12,127 nt of DNA from positions 1 through 12,127 of the forward strand of contig CANRPG010000044.1 in NCBI GenBank assembly GCA_947632425.1, written 5' to 3'. The stretch is from an uncultured Clostridia bacterium (lineage in GTDB: Bacteria; Bacillota; Clostridia; Oscillospirales; Ruminococcaceae). Below, piece after piece: positions 1-6,620 of this stretch; within the stretch, counting starts at the first letter, position 1; each line of letters begins with the position of its first letter. Made by a program: the position numbers and the translations under genes. The notes beneath the pieces were generated by a model, which was given only the letters and a program-made list of their open reading frames with translations, was not told the DNA's origin and ran no database searches.

Positions 1-1533
1 AAGCACCTTTACAAGCTCGGTCTTGCCAACGCCTGTAGGGCCTACAAATATAAAGCTGGCAGGGCGTATGCGCTTTGAAAGGTTGACCCTTGTGCGCTTT
101 ATTGCCTTTGCGACCTTTTCAACTGCCTCATCCTGACCGATAATGCGCTTTTTCATGGCTTCTTCAAGGCCGCGCACCTTTTCATACTCGCTCTGGGTTA
201 TCTTGTTTGCAAGAATACCCGTCCACAGCTCTATTACCTTGGAAAGGTCTTCATCTGTTACCTGAAGCTGCGAAGTTATCTTTTCAAGCTCAACAAGGCG
301 GTCTGTTATGCGCATTATCTCAGCCTTTTCGCCTGCTATCTTCTCATAGTCGGGAGACTCTGCGGCTTCAAGCTCCGATAGTGCGGTATCGTGCTTATAA
401 AGCTCCTCGTTGAGCTGCTCTACCTCGCCTATTTCTTTGCACTTTATGCTTGCACAGGCGCACGCTTCATCAAGAAGATCTATAGCTTTATCGGGCAGAA
501 ATCTGTCGTTTATATATCGCTCAGAAAGCACTGCGCACTTTCTTAAAAGCTCATCGGAGATATGAACGCGGTGGTGCGCTTCGTAATACTGCCTTACACC
601 TTTTAGCACTTCAACTGTATCATCTATAGTAGGCTCGTTTACCGTAACCGGCTGAAAACGCCTTTCAAGCGCGCTGTCTTTCTCTATATACTTTCTGTAC
701 TCTTTGAAGGTCGTTGCGCCTATTACCTGGATCTCGCCGCGTGAGAGGGCAGGCTTCATGATGTTTGCGGCGTTCATAGAGCCTTCGGAACTGTCACCTG
801 CGCCGACAAGGTTATGCACTTCATCTATAAAAAGTATAACGTTGCCTTTTTCTATAACTTCATCTATAAGACCTTTACATCTGCCCTCGAACTGACCGCG
901 GAACTGCGTGCCTGCGACAAGCGCGGTAAGGTCTAAAAGATACAGCTCTTTATTTTTGAGATGGGCGGGAACATCGCCTTTGACGATATGCTGCGCTATG
1001 CCCTCGGCGATGGCAGTTTTACCAACGCCAGGCTCGCCTATAAGGCAGGGGTTGTTCTTGGTGCGGCGTGACATTATCTGCACAACGCGCTCTATCTCCT
1101 TATCCCTGCCGATTATGTTATCAAGCTTGCCCTCGCGTGCTTTTTCGGTAAGGTTTGTACAGAATTTAGGCAGATATTTAAGCTCTTTTTCCTTGGGCTT
1201 TCTTTTCTGCTTGCCATCGGTCTTTTTATCGGCTGCGGCATTTGAGTCTTCGCGTTTGCCGCCCAGTGCGCCGCCGAATATATGGCTTAGAAAGTCTGGC
1301 AGAGTATTATTGCCGCCCTGCTCAAAGTTTCCGCCCTCGGTCATATCCATAAGCTGGTTGGACATTTCTTCTAGGTCGTCATCGGAAATGCCCATTTGCT
1401 TCATATAATCATCTACCTGAGAAATGCCCAGCTCTCTTGCGCAGACAAGGCAAAGCCCTTCGTTTTTCTTTTCGTTTCCGTTCATTGATGTGATGAACAC
1501 CGCGGCAGGTCTTTTACCGCATCTGGAACACAT
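1..1533 (-). CDS. clpE: ClpE-type AAA+ ATPase / Clp protease ATP-binding subunit (3' end outside window)
   Basis: HSP100/Clp unfoldase expected to feed substrates to ClpP in the cytosol. About 511 codons are present and the frame is open at base 1, so the end of the second ATPase domain is missing. The N terminus is a four-cysteine zinc finger, C2-x2-C5-x22-C28-x2-C31, in place of the paired ClpN repeats of ClpC/ClpA. This is the ClpE arrangement. A Lys-rich linker follows (about 95-120), then AAA domain 1 with Walker A GEPGVGKT (~165-172), Walker B VILFIDEVH (~231-239) and sensor GATT (~271). A short charged middle helix spans about 365-425. AAA domain 2 begins with IIGQDEAV and Walker A GPTGVGKTE just before the window edge. 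The ClpP-binding loop cannot be seen. ATG at 1533 is used. An in-frame GTG six bases upstream (1539) lies nearer the AAGGGG ribosome site and is a real alternative. ClpE is often a stress-induced CtsR target, but no CtsR operator is evident in the 34-base gap upstream. It is the last gene seen in the truA-DUF5711-cvpA run. Confidence 0.9.
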   Translation of the reverse strand, partial: MCSRCGKRPAAVFITSMNGNEKKNEGLCLVCARELGISQVDDYMKQMGISDDDLEEMSNQLMDMTEGGNFEQGGNNTLPDFLSHIFGGALGGKREDSNAAADKKTDGKQKRKPKEKELKYLPKFCTNLTEKAREGKLDNIIGRDKEIERVVQIMSRRTKNNPCLIGEPGVGKTAIAEGIAQHIVKGDVPAHLKNKELYLLDLTALVAGTQFRGQFEGRCKGLIDEVIEKGNVILFIDEVHNLVGAGDSSEGSMNAANIMKPALSRGEIQVIGATTFKEYRKYIEKDSALERRFQPVTVNEPTIDDTVEVLKGVRQYYEAHHRVHISDELLRKCAVLSERYINDRFLPDKAIDLLDEACACASIKCKEIGEVEQLNEELYKHDTALSELEAAESPDYEKIAGEKAEIMRITDRLVELEKITSQLQVTDEDLSKVIELWTGILANKITQSEYEKVRGLEEAMKKRIIGQDEAVEKVAKAIKRTRVNLSKRIRPASFIFVGPTGVGKTELVKVL

Positions 1534-1567
1534 TATCACTGTTATCTATCCCCTTTCGAGAAGTTTA

Positions 1568-2431
1568 TCATACAAATATATTTGCAAGGAAAGTTTTGTT
1601 TATATAGTCGGTCATGACAAAATCAAGCACGCCGAAAGAATGGTTGACTGCGTATCTTACCGCAAAACCTATTATGAAAAGTATAAGCACGCCCTCTGCC
1701 GCGCCGATAAGTGCGCCTGCGATATGCGAAAACCTTTTTGTAACGCGAACGACTTTCAAAAGCCGCAGGACTCGGTACATGACCCTGAGTATCACAGAAG
1801 CCAGCAGGAATACGACCAGCACAGCCGCGGCTTTGGATATATCCACAGCTTTATCTCTTATTATGCCGCTTTCAAGGTTCTCGGCGGCTTTTTGGGGGTC
1901 TTCCTCGGTAACAACGCCGATGATGTTCTTCAGGCTTTCTTCCTCTGTAAGGGTATCGGCGAGCTGCTTGGCATCATCGCCTTTTATATTTCCGTCGGTA
2001 TATTCTTCTATCTTTTCGGGCGTAACATTTTCGTCTATACGCGCTTTTATTTCTTCTTTAGAGATATTTTCACCATGATCTGCGGCTATCTGCTGGATAG
2101 ATGCAAACAAATCGTCACTTTCGGCAAGCTCTTTAAGATCGGTATCATCTATCTCTATTTTTAGCTCCTGCGCTACCTGATCTTTAGCTTTGTCAAAATT
2201 TTCTTTGAGGTCTGCGCTGTCCATGTTCTCTGCTATGGTATCAACGACCTTGGGCTTTATATATTTTTCATAAGCGGCTGTAGATGCAGGCTTTGCGACA
2301 AGCACTGCAAGCGCGCACGAAACCACCGTGATAGCAACAGAAACTATCGTACTTAAAACACTGCGGCGGCTGCCCACGAACGCAAATGCGCCTATAAACG
2401 CAACTATAATAATATCAATAAGTATTGTCAT
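1568..2431 (-). CDS. CvpA-family membrane protein with large acidic insert
   Basis: Polytopic inner-membrane protein resembling the CvpA (colicin V production) family, whose biochemical role is poorly defined and has been linked to envelope homeostasis. As started here it has 287 residues. Two hydrophobic helices lie at about 2-21 and 24-47, and two more at about 202-221 and 240-262. The last pair carries the Arg/Lys-rich connector and Gly/Ala-rich helix (AGALIGAAEGV) typical of the family. Between helices 2 and 3 is an insert of about 150 residues, strongly acidic and predicted helical, much larger than in the compact ~160-residue CvpA proteins. An upstream ATG at 2449 overlaps the stop of the preceding gene (ATGA) but has no Shine-Dalgarno. 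ATG at 2431 has GGAG seven bases upstream and is preferred. The start context suggests translational coupling to the DUF5711-like gene. The family call rests on membrane topology and the C-terminal pattern. Confidence 0.8.
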   Translation of the reverse strand: MTILIDIIIVAFIGAFAFVGSRRSVLSTIVSVAITVVSCALAVLVAKPASTAAYEKYIKPKVVDTIAENMDSADLKENFDKAKDQVAQELKIEIDDTDLKELAESDDLFASIQQIAADHGENISKEEIKARIDENVTPEKIEEYTDGNIKGDDAKQLADTLTEEESLKNIIGVVTEEDPQKAAENLESGIIRDKAVDISKAAAVLVVFLLASVILRVMYRVLRLLKVVRVTKRFSHIAGALIGAAEGVLILFIIGFAVRYAVNHSFGVLDFVMTDYINKTFLANIFV

Positions 2432-2438
2432 AAAAACA

Positions 2439-2442
2439 CTCC
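2439..2442 (-). promoter_or_regulatory. Ribosome binding site deciding the cvpA start
   Basis: GGAG lies seven bases before ATG at 2431. The earlier in-frame ATG at 2449 has no purine-rich site upstream, so this site favours the shorter, 287-residue CvpA product. Confidence 0.65.
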
Positions 2443-2445
2443 GTA

Positions 2446-3624
2446 TCATTCAAATGTAACTTTATATATACTGCTGTAGTCCTCTACATACATGGCATCA
2501 TCTATAAACACGAAAGACTGGTAGTCGGGAGAGACATCATAAGTGGCTGTAAGCTTTCCCGTGCCGTCATACACATCAAGTCTGCCTTTCAAAAGGATAT
2601 AGACATTGCCGCCTTTGCAGGTTATCTGACGGCATTCGCCCTCTATACTTGCCTGAAAGATATCTGTAGAAGATGTGCTTGCTATAGTTAAGTCAAAATA
2701 GCCTTTGGTAACGCTTTTTTCAACTATTGCAGCCGTTTTGGTATCTGCGGCGCTGTCTGTAAGGGTGGTGTTGTAGTCATACTGAGAGATAGTTTTGCCC
2801 TCGGGAGAGAGGTGCAGCAGCTTATTATCGCCCACCAGCCACACCGAATCGTCGTCACATAATACTGTATCATACACCATGGTGGGAATATTGTCGATAG
2901 TAAAGACGGGGTCGGACTGCATGAAGTTCAGCGCTGTTATAACGCTCGAAAGTTCGCCGCCCGAGGCTTTGAAAGTTGCCACCGCGCAGCCGTTGCCCTC
3001 GCTGTTCATAGAGATATCTATTATCCTCTGACCGCTAGACCACAGGAAAGCCTCGTTGCCTTTGGGGTCGTACACCGTCATATAAGAGAGGTATTTATCG
3101 GTCTGGGTGACTATTGCGGCGTAATCTTTCTTGCCTATTTCAGCCATGATTATTTTTTCGGGAAAGGTACGCTTATAGACCTCGCCTTCGTCATTTACCG
3201 CCATAAGGCTGTAGCCGCCCAGGTCGTAAAGCAGCAGCATATTTCCGCCTGCAACGCCTATTGGGTTTGCAAGGCTGTGCTGTATACTGCGTATCTTGTT
3301 GCCGTCGGCATCGTATATGGTTATGTTGGTATCGGTAACGAGAATAAAGCGGTCGCCGTATGTATATATTTCAGACGAATTTGTTTCACCTATCGCTATC
3401 GGGAACTCGCCTGCCTCTACCTTTGTGCTGTTTTTAACAACGGTATCTTTGGTATCTTTCCAGAGCTTGCTCACCTTAGGCAGCCACATCTGCGAGGTCA
3501 AAACTGCCACTAAGGCTACACACAATATGGCGGTAAAGCCTGCAAGCTTTTTCATTGAACGTTTTCTCTTAGCTTTCTTTCTGGCTTTGCGAATGTCTGT
3601 CTGATATGTTTTCTCTCTTGCCAA
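2446..3624 (-). CDS. DUF5711-like membrane-anchored beta-propeller-like protein
   Basis: A 392-residue protein of unknown function. The N terminus is very basic (about 1-25, runs of Lys/Arg), followed by one hydrophobic segment at about 26-46. The remaining ~340 residues are predicted extracytoplasmic. That part is built of short beta-strand-like repeats with recurring Tyr/Asp/Gly turns, for example ITIYDADGN, MTVYDPKGNE and LHLSPEGK, as in WD40/PQQ-type propellers. This layout matches my recollection of DUF5711 proteins from clostridia, which I cannot confirm here. The start is TTG at 3624: AAAGGAG sits eight bases upstream, while the nearby ATG is out of frame. The stop TGA at 2448-2446 overlaps a possible cvpA ATG, so the two are probably translationally coupled. 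Pairing with CvpA suggests an envelope or secretion-related role (inference). A sensor or scaffold domain is an alternative; no catalytic motif is visible. Confidence 0.75.
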   Translation of the reverse strand: MAREKTYQTDIRKARKKAKRKRSMKKLAGFTAILCVALVAVLTSQMWLPKVSKLWKDTKDTVVKNSTKVEAGEFPIAIGETNSSEIYTYGDRFILVTDTNITIYDADGNKIRSIQHSLANPIGVAGGNMLLLYDLGGYSLMAVNDEGEVYKRTFPEKIIMAEIGKKDYAAIVTQTDKYLSYMTVYDPKGNEAFLWSSGQRIIDISMNSEGNGCAVATFKASGGELSSVITALNFMQSDPVFTIDNIPTMVYDTVLCDDDSVWLVGDNKLLHLSPEGKTISQYDYNTTLTDSAADTKTAAIVEKSVTKGYFDLTIASTSSTDIFQASIEGECRQITCKGGNVYILLKGRLDVYDGTGKLTATYDVSPDYQSFVFIDDAMYVEDYSSIYKVTFE

Positions 3625-3632
3625 AACACATT

Positions 3633-3639
3633 CTCCTTT
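3633..3639 (-). promoter_or_regulatory. Ribosome binding site for a TTG start
   Basis: AAAGGAG is eight bases before TTG at 3624-3622. The intervening ATG is in another frame, so this site supports non-canonical initiation of the DUF5711-like protein. Confidence 0.7.
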
Positions 3640-3654
3640 CTCTTTTTGCCGCCC

Positions 3655-4392
3655 TCAATAAAACACTTTGTTGAGATAAAGCCCTTGTGCGGGGGCGGTC
3701 TTTCCTGCTTTTGTTCTATCCTTGCTGTCTATTATACTCGGCAGGCTGTCGGCGGCTATTCTGCCGTCGCTGATGAAAATAAGCGTGCCTACCATTATCC
3801 TTACCATATTGTACAAAAAGCCATTGGCGCTGACTTTGAATATGACCATATCGCCTTCTCGCCTTACAGAAAACTCGTTTACCACCCTTACGGTGCTTTT
3901 CTTATCGCACGCGGCAGAGCAGAACGCTTTGAAGTCATGCTCGCCCACAAACGCCTGCGCGGCGGTATGCATTTTGTTTTCATCTAGCGTTACATAGTGC
4001 ATGTGCGCGGTATGGGCATAAAACGGGTTCTTTATTCTGCTGTTGTGAACGAGATACTCATACTCGTTGCCCTTGCAGTCGAACCGTGCGTGAAAGCTGT
4101 CGGGTACTATCTCGCATTTGCTTACGCCTATATCGCCGGGCAGCAGCGCGTTAAGACCAAACACCACGCCTTTTTCGGTAATTGTGCTGTCTGTATGGAA
4201 ATTGAACACGAACTGCCGAGCGTGGACGCCCTTATCGGTGCGCGAACAGCCGTTTATAGTTACGTTTTCCTCTTTGAGCAGCGTACAGAGAGCTTCTTCT
4301 ACCGTTTGCTGCACCGAGGCGGCGTTACTTTGCCTTTGAAAGCCGTGGTATGCGGTGCCGTCATACGCCATAGTGACCTTAAAATTTCTCAT
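3655..4392 (-). CDS. truA: tRNA pseudouridine(38-40) synthase TruA
   Basis: Cytosolic enzyme that isomerises uridines 38, 39 and 40 in the anticodon arm of tRNAs to pseudouridine. The 245-residue protein has normal family length. The N-terminal strand VTMAYDGTAYHGFQRQ (7-21) and the catalytic motif SRTDKGVHA (50-58), with nucleophile Asp53, are intact. Downstream family signatures include FHARFDCKGNEYEY, FVGEHDFKAFC and the C-terminal SANGFLYNMVRIMVGTL segment. The start ATG at 4392 shares one base with the stop of the preceding 104-codon gene (TAATG), which implies translational coupling. In many Firmicutes truA directly follows ecfT. Here the two small paralogous genes separate them, so the usual ecfA1-ecfA2-ecfT-truA order is kept but interrupted. 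Confidence 0.97.
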   Translation of the reverse strand: MRNFKVTMAYDGTAYHGFQRQSNAASVQQTVEEALCTLLKEENVTINGCSRTDKGVHARQFVFNFHTDSTITEKGVVFGLNALLPGDIGVSKCEIVPDSFHARFDCKGNEYEYLVHNSRIKNPFYAHTAHMHYVTLDENKMHTAAQAFVGEHDFKAFCSAACDKKSTVRVVNEFSVRREGDMVIFKVSANGFLYNMVRIMVGTLIFISDGRIAADSLPSIIDSKDRTKAGKTAPAQGLYLNKVFY

Positions 4393-4703
4393 TATCTGAT
4401 GTTATCCACCTGATCTATATTTTCAACGCGTATAAGCTTTTCGGTATTGCCTTTTTTACCATACACCAAAATTTTTACCCATTCTTCGTCGGCATCTGTT
4501 ATCCTACACTCGATCTCTTCATAATCTACCGTAATGGTACAGTCTCTGCCTATAATGCTTTTGAAAACCTGTGACATCTGCTCGTCTTCTCCTTTCAGTT
4601 TTCTTACTTCTTTTTCAAGCTGTTTGGTACTTTTGAGCAGAGCTTCTATCTGCTCGTCCTGATCCATATCTTTAAAAAAGTTAGTAAAATTGCCCACGTT
4701 CAT
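4392..4703 (-). CDS. Small protein with N-terminal helix and Sm-like C-terminal domain, unknown function
   Basis: About 103 residues; no family is recognised with confidence. The first half is helical and charged, with a short likely coiled coil (about 15-42, including STKQLEKEVRKLKGE). The second half, from about 48, reads as five alternating short strands: IIGRDCTITV, EIECRITDAD, EWVKILVYG, EKLIRVENI, DQVDNI. That spacing (G-x-x-C/V, a central G/C-R-I-x-D, then W-x-x-I, then a final I-x-x-V) is reminiscent of small Sm/Hfq-type beta-barrels, which is inference only. The same pattern occurs in the adjacent upstream small gene, so the two are paralogues. Start choice is uncertain: GTG 4706, ATG 4703 and GTG 4697 are all in frame. 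An AGGG site is too close to the first two and well placed (8 bases) for GTG 4697. The stop overlaps truA by one base. Confidence 0.7.
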   Translation of the reverse strand: MNVGNFTNFFKDMDQDEQIEALLKSTKQLEKEVRKLKGEDEQMSQVFKSIIGRDCTITVDYEEIECRITDADEEWVKILVYGKKGNTEKLIRVENIDQVDNIR

Positions 4704-4712
4704 CACCCTGCT

Positions 4713-4909
4713 TTATTTAATATCCACTCTTAAAATGCTTTTAACGGCTATCAGGCGCAGCTTCTTTGGGGAAGTACCCCCCCATTCCACAAAATTTCGA
4801 TCCAGTCATTGCTTACATCGGTAACTCTGCCCTCGATAGTCGGCATACCTTCTAAAGATGTATAAAACACACACTCTTTGCCGACGAGTTTTCTAAGTAT
4901 CATATCCAT
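4713..4909 (-). pseudogene. Small Sm-like paralogue interrupted by a frameshift at a seven-G run
   Basis: ATG at 4909 has a strong AGGAGG seven bases upstream. The uninterrupted frame ends at TGA 4753-4751 and gives 52 residues. Up to the G run it reads LVGKECVFYTSLEGMPTIEG, then RVTDVSNDWIEILWNGG, aligning with IIGRDC...ECRITDADEEWVKILVYG of the next gene. Beyond the run (plus-strand C at 4777-4783) the similarity jumps to the -1 frame, which continues KKLRLIAVKSILRVDIK and stops at 4715-4713, matching EKLIRVENIDQVDNIR of the paralogue. One extra G, or a -1 slip, would restore a 65-residue protein ending six bases before the next gene's GTG. It may be a true pseudogene, a phase-variable or slippage-expressed gene, or a homopolymer sequencing error. 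The sequence alone cannot decide. Function is unknown. Confidence 0.75.
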
Positions 4910-4916
4910 GTTATTT

Positions 4917-4922
4917 CCTCCT
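4917..4922 (-). promoter_or_regulatory. Strong ribosome binding site of the frameshifted small gene
   Basis: A perfect AGGAGG stands seven bases before ATG at 4909. Retention of an ideal site argues that this short interrupted gene is, or very recently was, translated. Confidence 0.7.
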
Positions 4923-4926
4923 GTAA

Positions 4927-5739
4927 TTATATAAAAAAGTTTATCTTATCTGCAAAAACTACCCCTGTGATAAACACTGCCGTTACAAAAATCGCGGCAT
5001 AATCGCGAAAGGAAGTTTTAAGCTGCTTGAGCCTTGTTCTGCCCTCTCCGCCGTGATAGCAGCGGCACTCCATTGCAAGGGCAAGCTCAACCGCACGGCG
5101 GAATGATGAAACTATAAGCGGCACGAATATAGGCACCAAAGCCTTTGCTCTTTTTATTATAGAGCCTGTTTCCATATCTGCGCCGCGTGCTTTCTGCGCC
5201 GACATTATTTTGTCGGTATCTTCAATAAGCGTGGGTATAAAGCGCAGGGCTATTGTCATCATCATGGCAAGCTCATGCACGGGTACTTTTATTACTTTCA
5301 GCGGCGAAAACAGCCTTTCTATGGCATCGGTCAGCTGTATGGGAGAGGTGGTGTACGTAAGCAGCGAAGAACCTATTATAAGCGCAACTATTCGTATTAT
5401 CATGAACGCTGCGGTGGTAACGCCGAGCTTTGTTATTATAAGAAATTTCCACTTGAACAAAACATCGCCTGTGCGTATAAAAAGCAGGTTCAGAAGCCCT
5501 GTGAATATCAGCAGGGGCATAAGCGGCTTTAAGCTTTTGAGCATCATCTTGAACGGTATGCCCGAGAGCAGGAACGCGCCCAGCACGAACACCATTCCCA
5601 CGCCGAGACCGAAGAAGGTATCTGCTATAAAAAGCATTACTATAAATGCCACGATGAGTATTATTTTTATCCGCGGGTCAAGGCGGTGTATTATCGACTT
5701 GCCGGGAAAATATTGACCTATGGTTATATCTTTGAGCAA
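4927..5739 (-). CDS. ecfT: ECF transporter transmembrane subunit EcfT
   Basis: Membrane scaffold of a group II energy-coupling-factor transporter. It couples ATP hydrolysis by EcfA1/EcfA2 to toppling of interchangeable substrate-binding S components that import vitamins or metals. The 270 residues match the family. IIHRLDPRIKI near the N terminus (16-26) is a typical EcfT opening. Hydrophobic helices lie at about 26-60, 72-90, 105-130 and 248-265. Two amphipathic coupling helices carry the ATPase-binding motifs: QKARGAD (182-188, intact Ala-Arg-Gly) and MECRCYHGGEGRTRL (223-237), where Cys225 stands where Ala is usual (EAR). The start is TTG at 5739, with AGGAGAG upstream that overlaps the ecfA2 stop. 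The 12-base gap to ecfA2 implies co-expression. No S component is encoded in the window. Confidence 0.95.
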   Translation of the reverse strand: MLKDITIGQYFPGKSIIHRLDPRIKIILIVAFIVMLFIADTFFGLGVGMVFVLGAFLLSGIPFKMMLKSLKPLMPLLIFTGLLNLLFIRTGDVLFKWKFLIITKLGVTTAAFMIIRIVALIIGSSLLTYTTSPIQLTDAIERLFSPLKVIKVPVHELAMMMTIALRFIPTLIEDTDKIMSAQKARGADMETGSIIKRAKALVPIFVPLIVSSFRRAVELALAMECRCYHGGEGRTRLKQLKTSFRDYAAIFVTAVFITGVVFADKINFFI

Positions 5740-5746
5740 CTGTTAT

Positions 5747-5753
5747 CTCTCCT
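5747..5753 (-). promoter_or_regulatory. Ribosome binding site for the ecfT TTG start
   Basis: AGGAGAG precedes TTG 5739-5737 by seven bases and overlaps the TAG stop of ecfA2 (5754-5752). This supports the non-ATG start and coupled translation. Confidence 0.65.
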
Positions 5754-6606
5754 ACCTGTTTTCAAGCAGACGCATTATCAGCTTTTTGCCGAACTCTACC
5801 GTATAAACGTCGTCTTCTATCGGCACGCCTGCGGCTTTTAGCCTGTTGAAGACCCTTGTTATCTGCGGCACTGCCAGACCCATTTGTTCAAGCTCCTTAG
5901 AGCGGTGGAACACGTTCACGGGGGTATCATAGCAGAAAACTTTCGCTTTGTTCATCACAAGTATTTTTGTGGTATGCTTCGCTATATCCTCCATAGAGTG
6001 CGAGACCATCATGACGGTGTTTTTCTTCTGTTGGTGATACTCGCGTATCTGTGCCAGTATCGCATCTCTGCCCTTGGGGTCAAGACCCGATGCAGGTTCG
6101 TCAAGTATCAGCACTTTGGGATCCATTGCCATTACGCCTGCAATAGCGGCTCTTCTTTTCTGTCCGCCAGAAAGCTCAAACGGGCTTTTTTCCATAATAT
6201 CCTCGCTGAGACCTACCATTCGCATGGATTCGCGCACGCGCTTATCGATCTCGCTGTCTGAAAGACCCATATTTTTAGGCCCGAAAGCTATATCTTTATA
6301 AACGCTTTCTTCAAAAAGCTGATACTCGGGGTACTGAAACACCAGCCCCACTTTGAAGCGTATATCTCGCAGGCGGCTCTTGTCTTTCCAGAGCTGCTCG
6401 CCGTCTATGAAAACTTTGCCCGAAGTGGGCTTCAAAAGCCCGTTAAAATGCTGTATAAGGGTTGATTTTCCCGACCCTGTATGACCTATGATGCCGACAA
6501 GCTCGCCCTCATCTATTTCAAGGTCTACGTTATCGACGGCTGTTTTGCAAAAGGGCGTGCCCTCGCCGTAGACATATGTAAGACCCTCTGTTTTTATAAT
6601 AGGCAT
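5752..6606 (-). CDS. ecfA2: ECF transporter ATP-binding subunit EcfA2
   Basis: One of the two ABC ATPases of the energy-coupling module; it pairs with EcfA1 on the cytoplasmic face of EcfT. The 284 residues are of normal length and all ABC motifs are intact: Walker A GHTGSGKST (41-49), Q-loop VFQYPEYQLFEES (89-101), signature LSGGQKRR (145-152), Walker B VLILDEP (165-171), D-loop SGLDPKGR and switch His203 in VSHSMED. The sequence PEYQLFEE after the Q-loop is characteristic of EcfA2 and separates it from EcfA1, which has PDNQIVA. A C-terminal extension of about 60 residues, including MGLAVPQITRV, is also family-typical. ATG at 6606 has AGGGAG five bases upstream. It lies 14 bases after the membrane-protein gene that separates it from ecfA1. 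Confidence 0.96.
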   Translation of the reverse strand: MPIIKTEGLTYVYGEGTPFCKTAVDNVDLEIDEGELVGIIGHTGSGKSTLIQHFNGLLKPTSGKVFIDGEQLWKDKSRLRDIRFKVGLVFQYPEYQLFEESVYKDIAFGPKNMGLSDSEIDKRVRESMRMVGLSEDIMEKSPFELSGGQKRRAAIAGVMAMDPKVLILDEPASGLDPKGRDAILAQIREYHQQKKNTVMMVSHSMEDIAKHTTKILVMNKAKVFCYDTPVNVFHRSKELEQMGLAVPQITRVFNRLKAAGVPIEDDVYTVEFGKKLIMRLLENR

Positions 6607-6620
6607 AATATCTCCCTGCT

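Noticed and set aside
908..1408. 166-codon plus-strand open frame
   Set aside because: Antisense to the ClpE AAA-1 and zinc-finger region, whose minus-strand translation shows unmistakable Walker motifs.
1424..2164. 246-codon open frame on the plus strand
   Set aside because: It lies wholly antisense to cvpA and the clpE start, has no ribosome site and a Cys/Tyr/Phe-rich composition typical of antisense shadow, while the minus-strand frame gives a coherent membrane protein.
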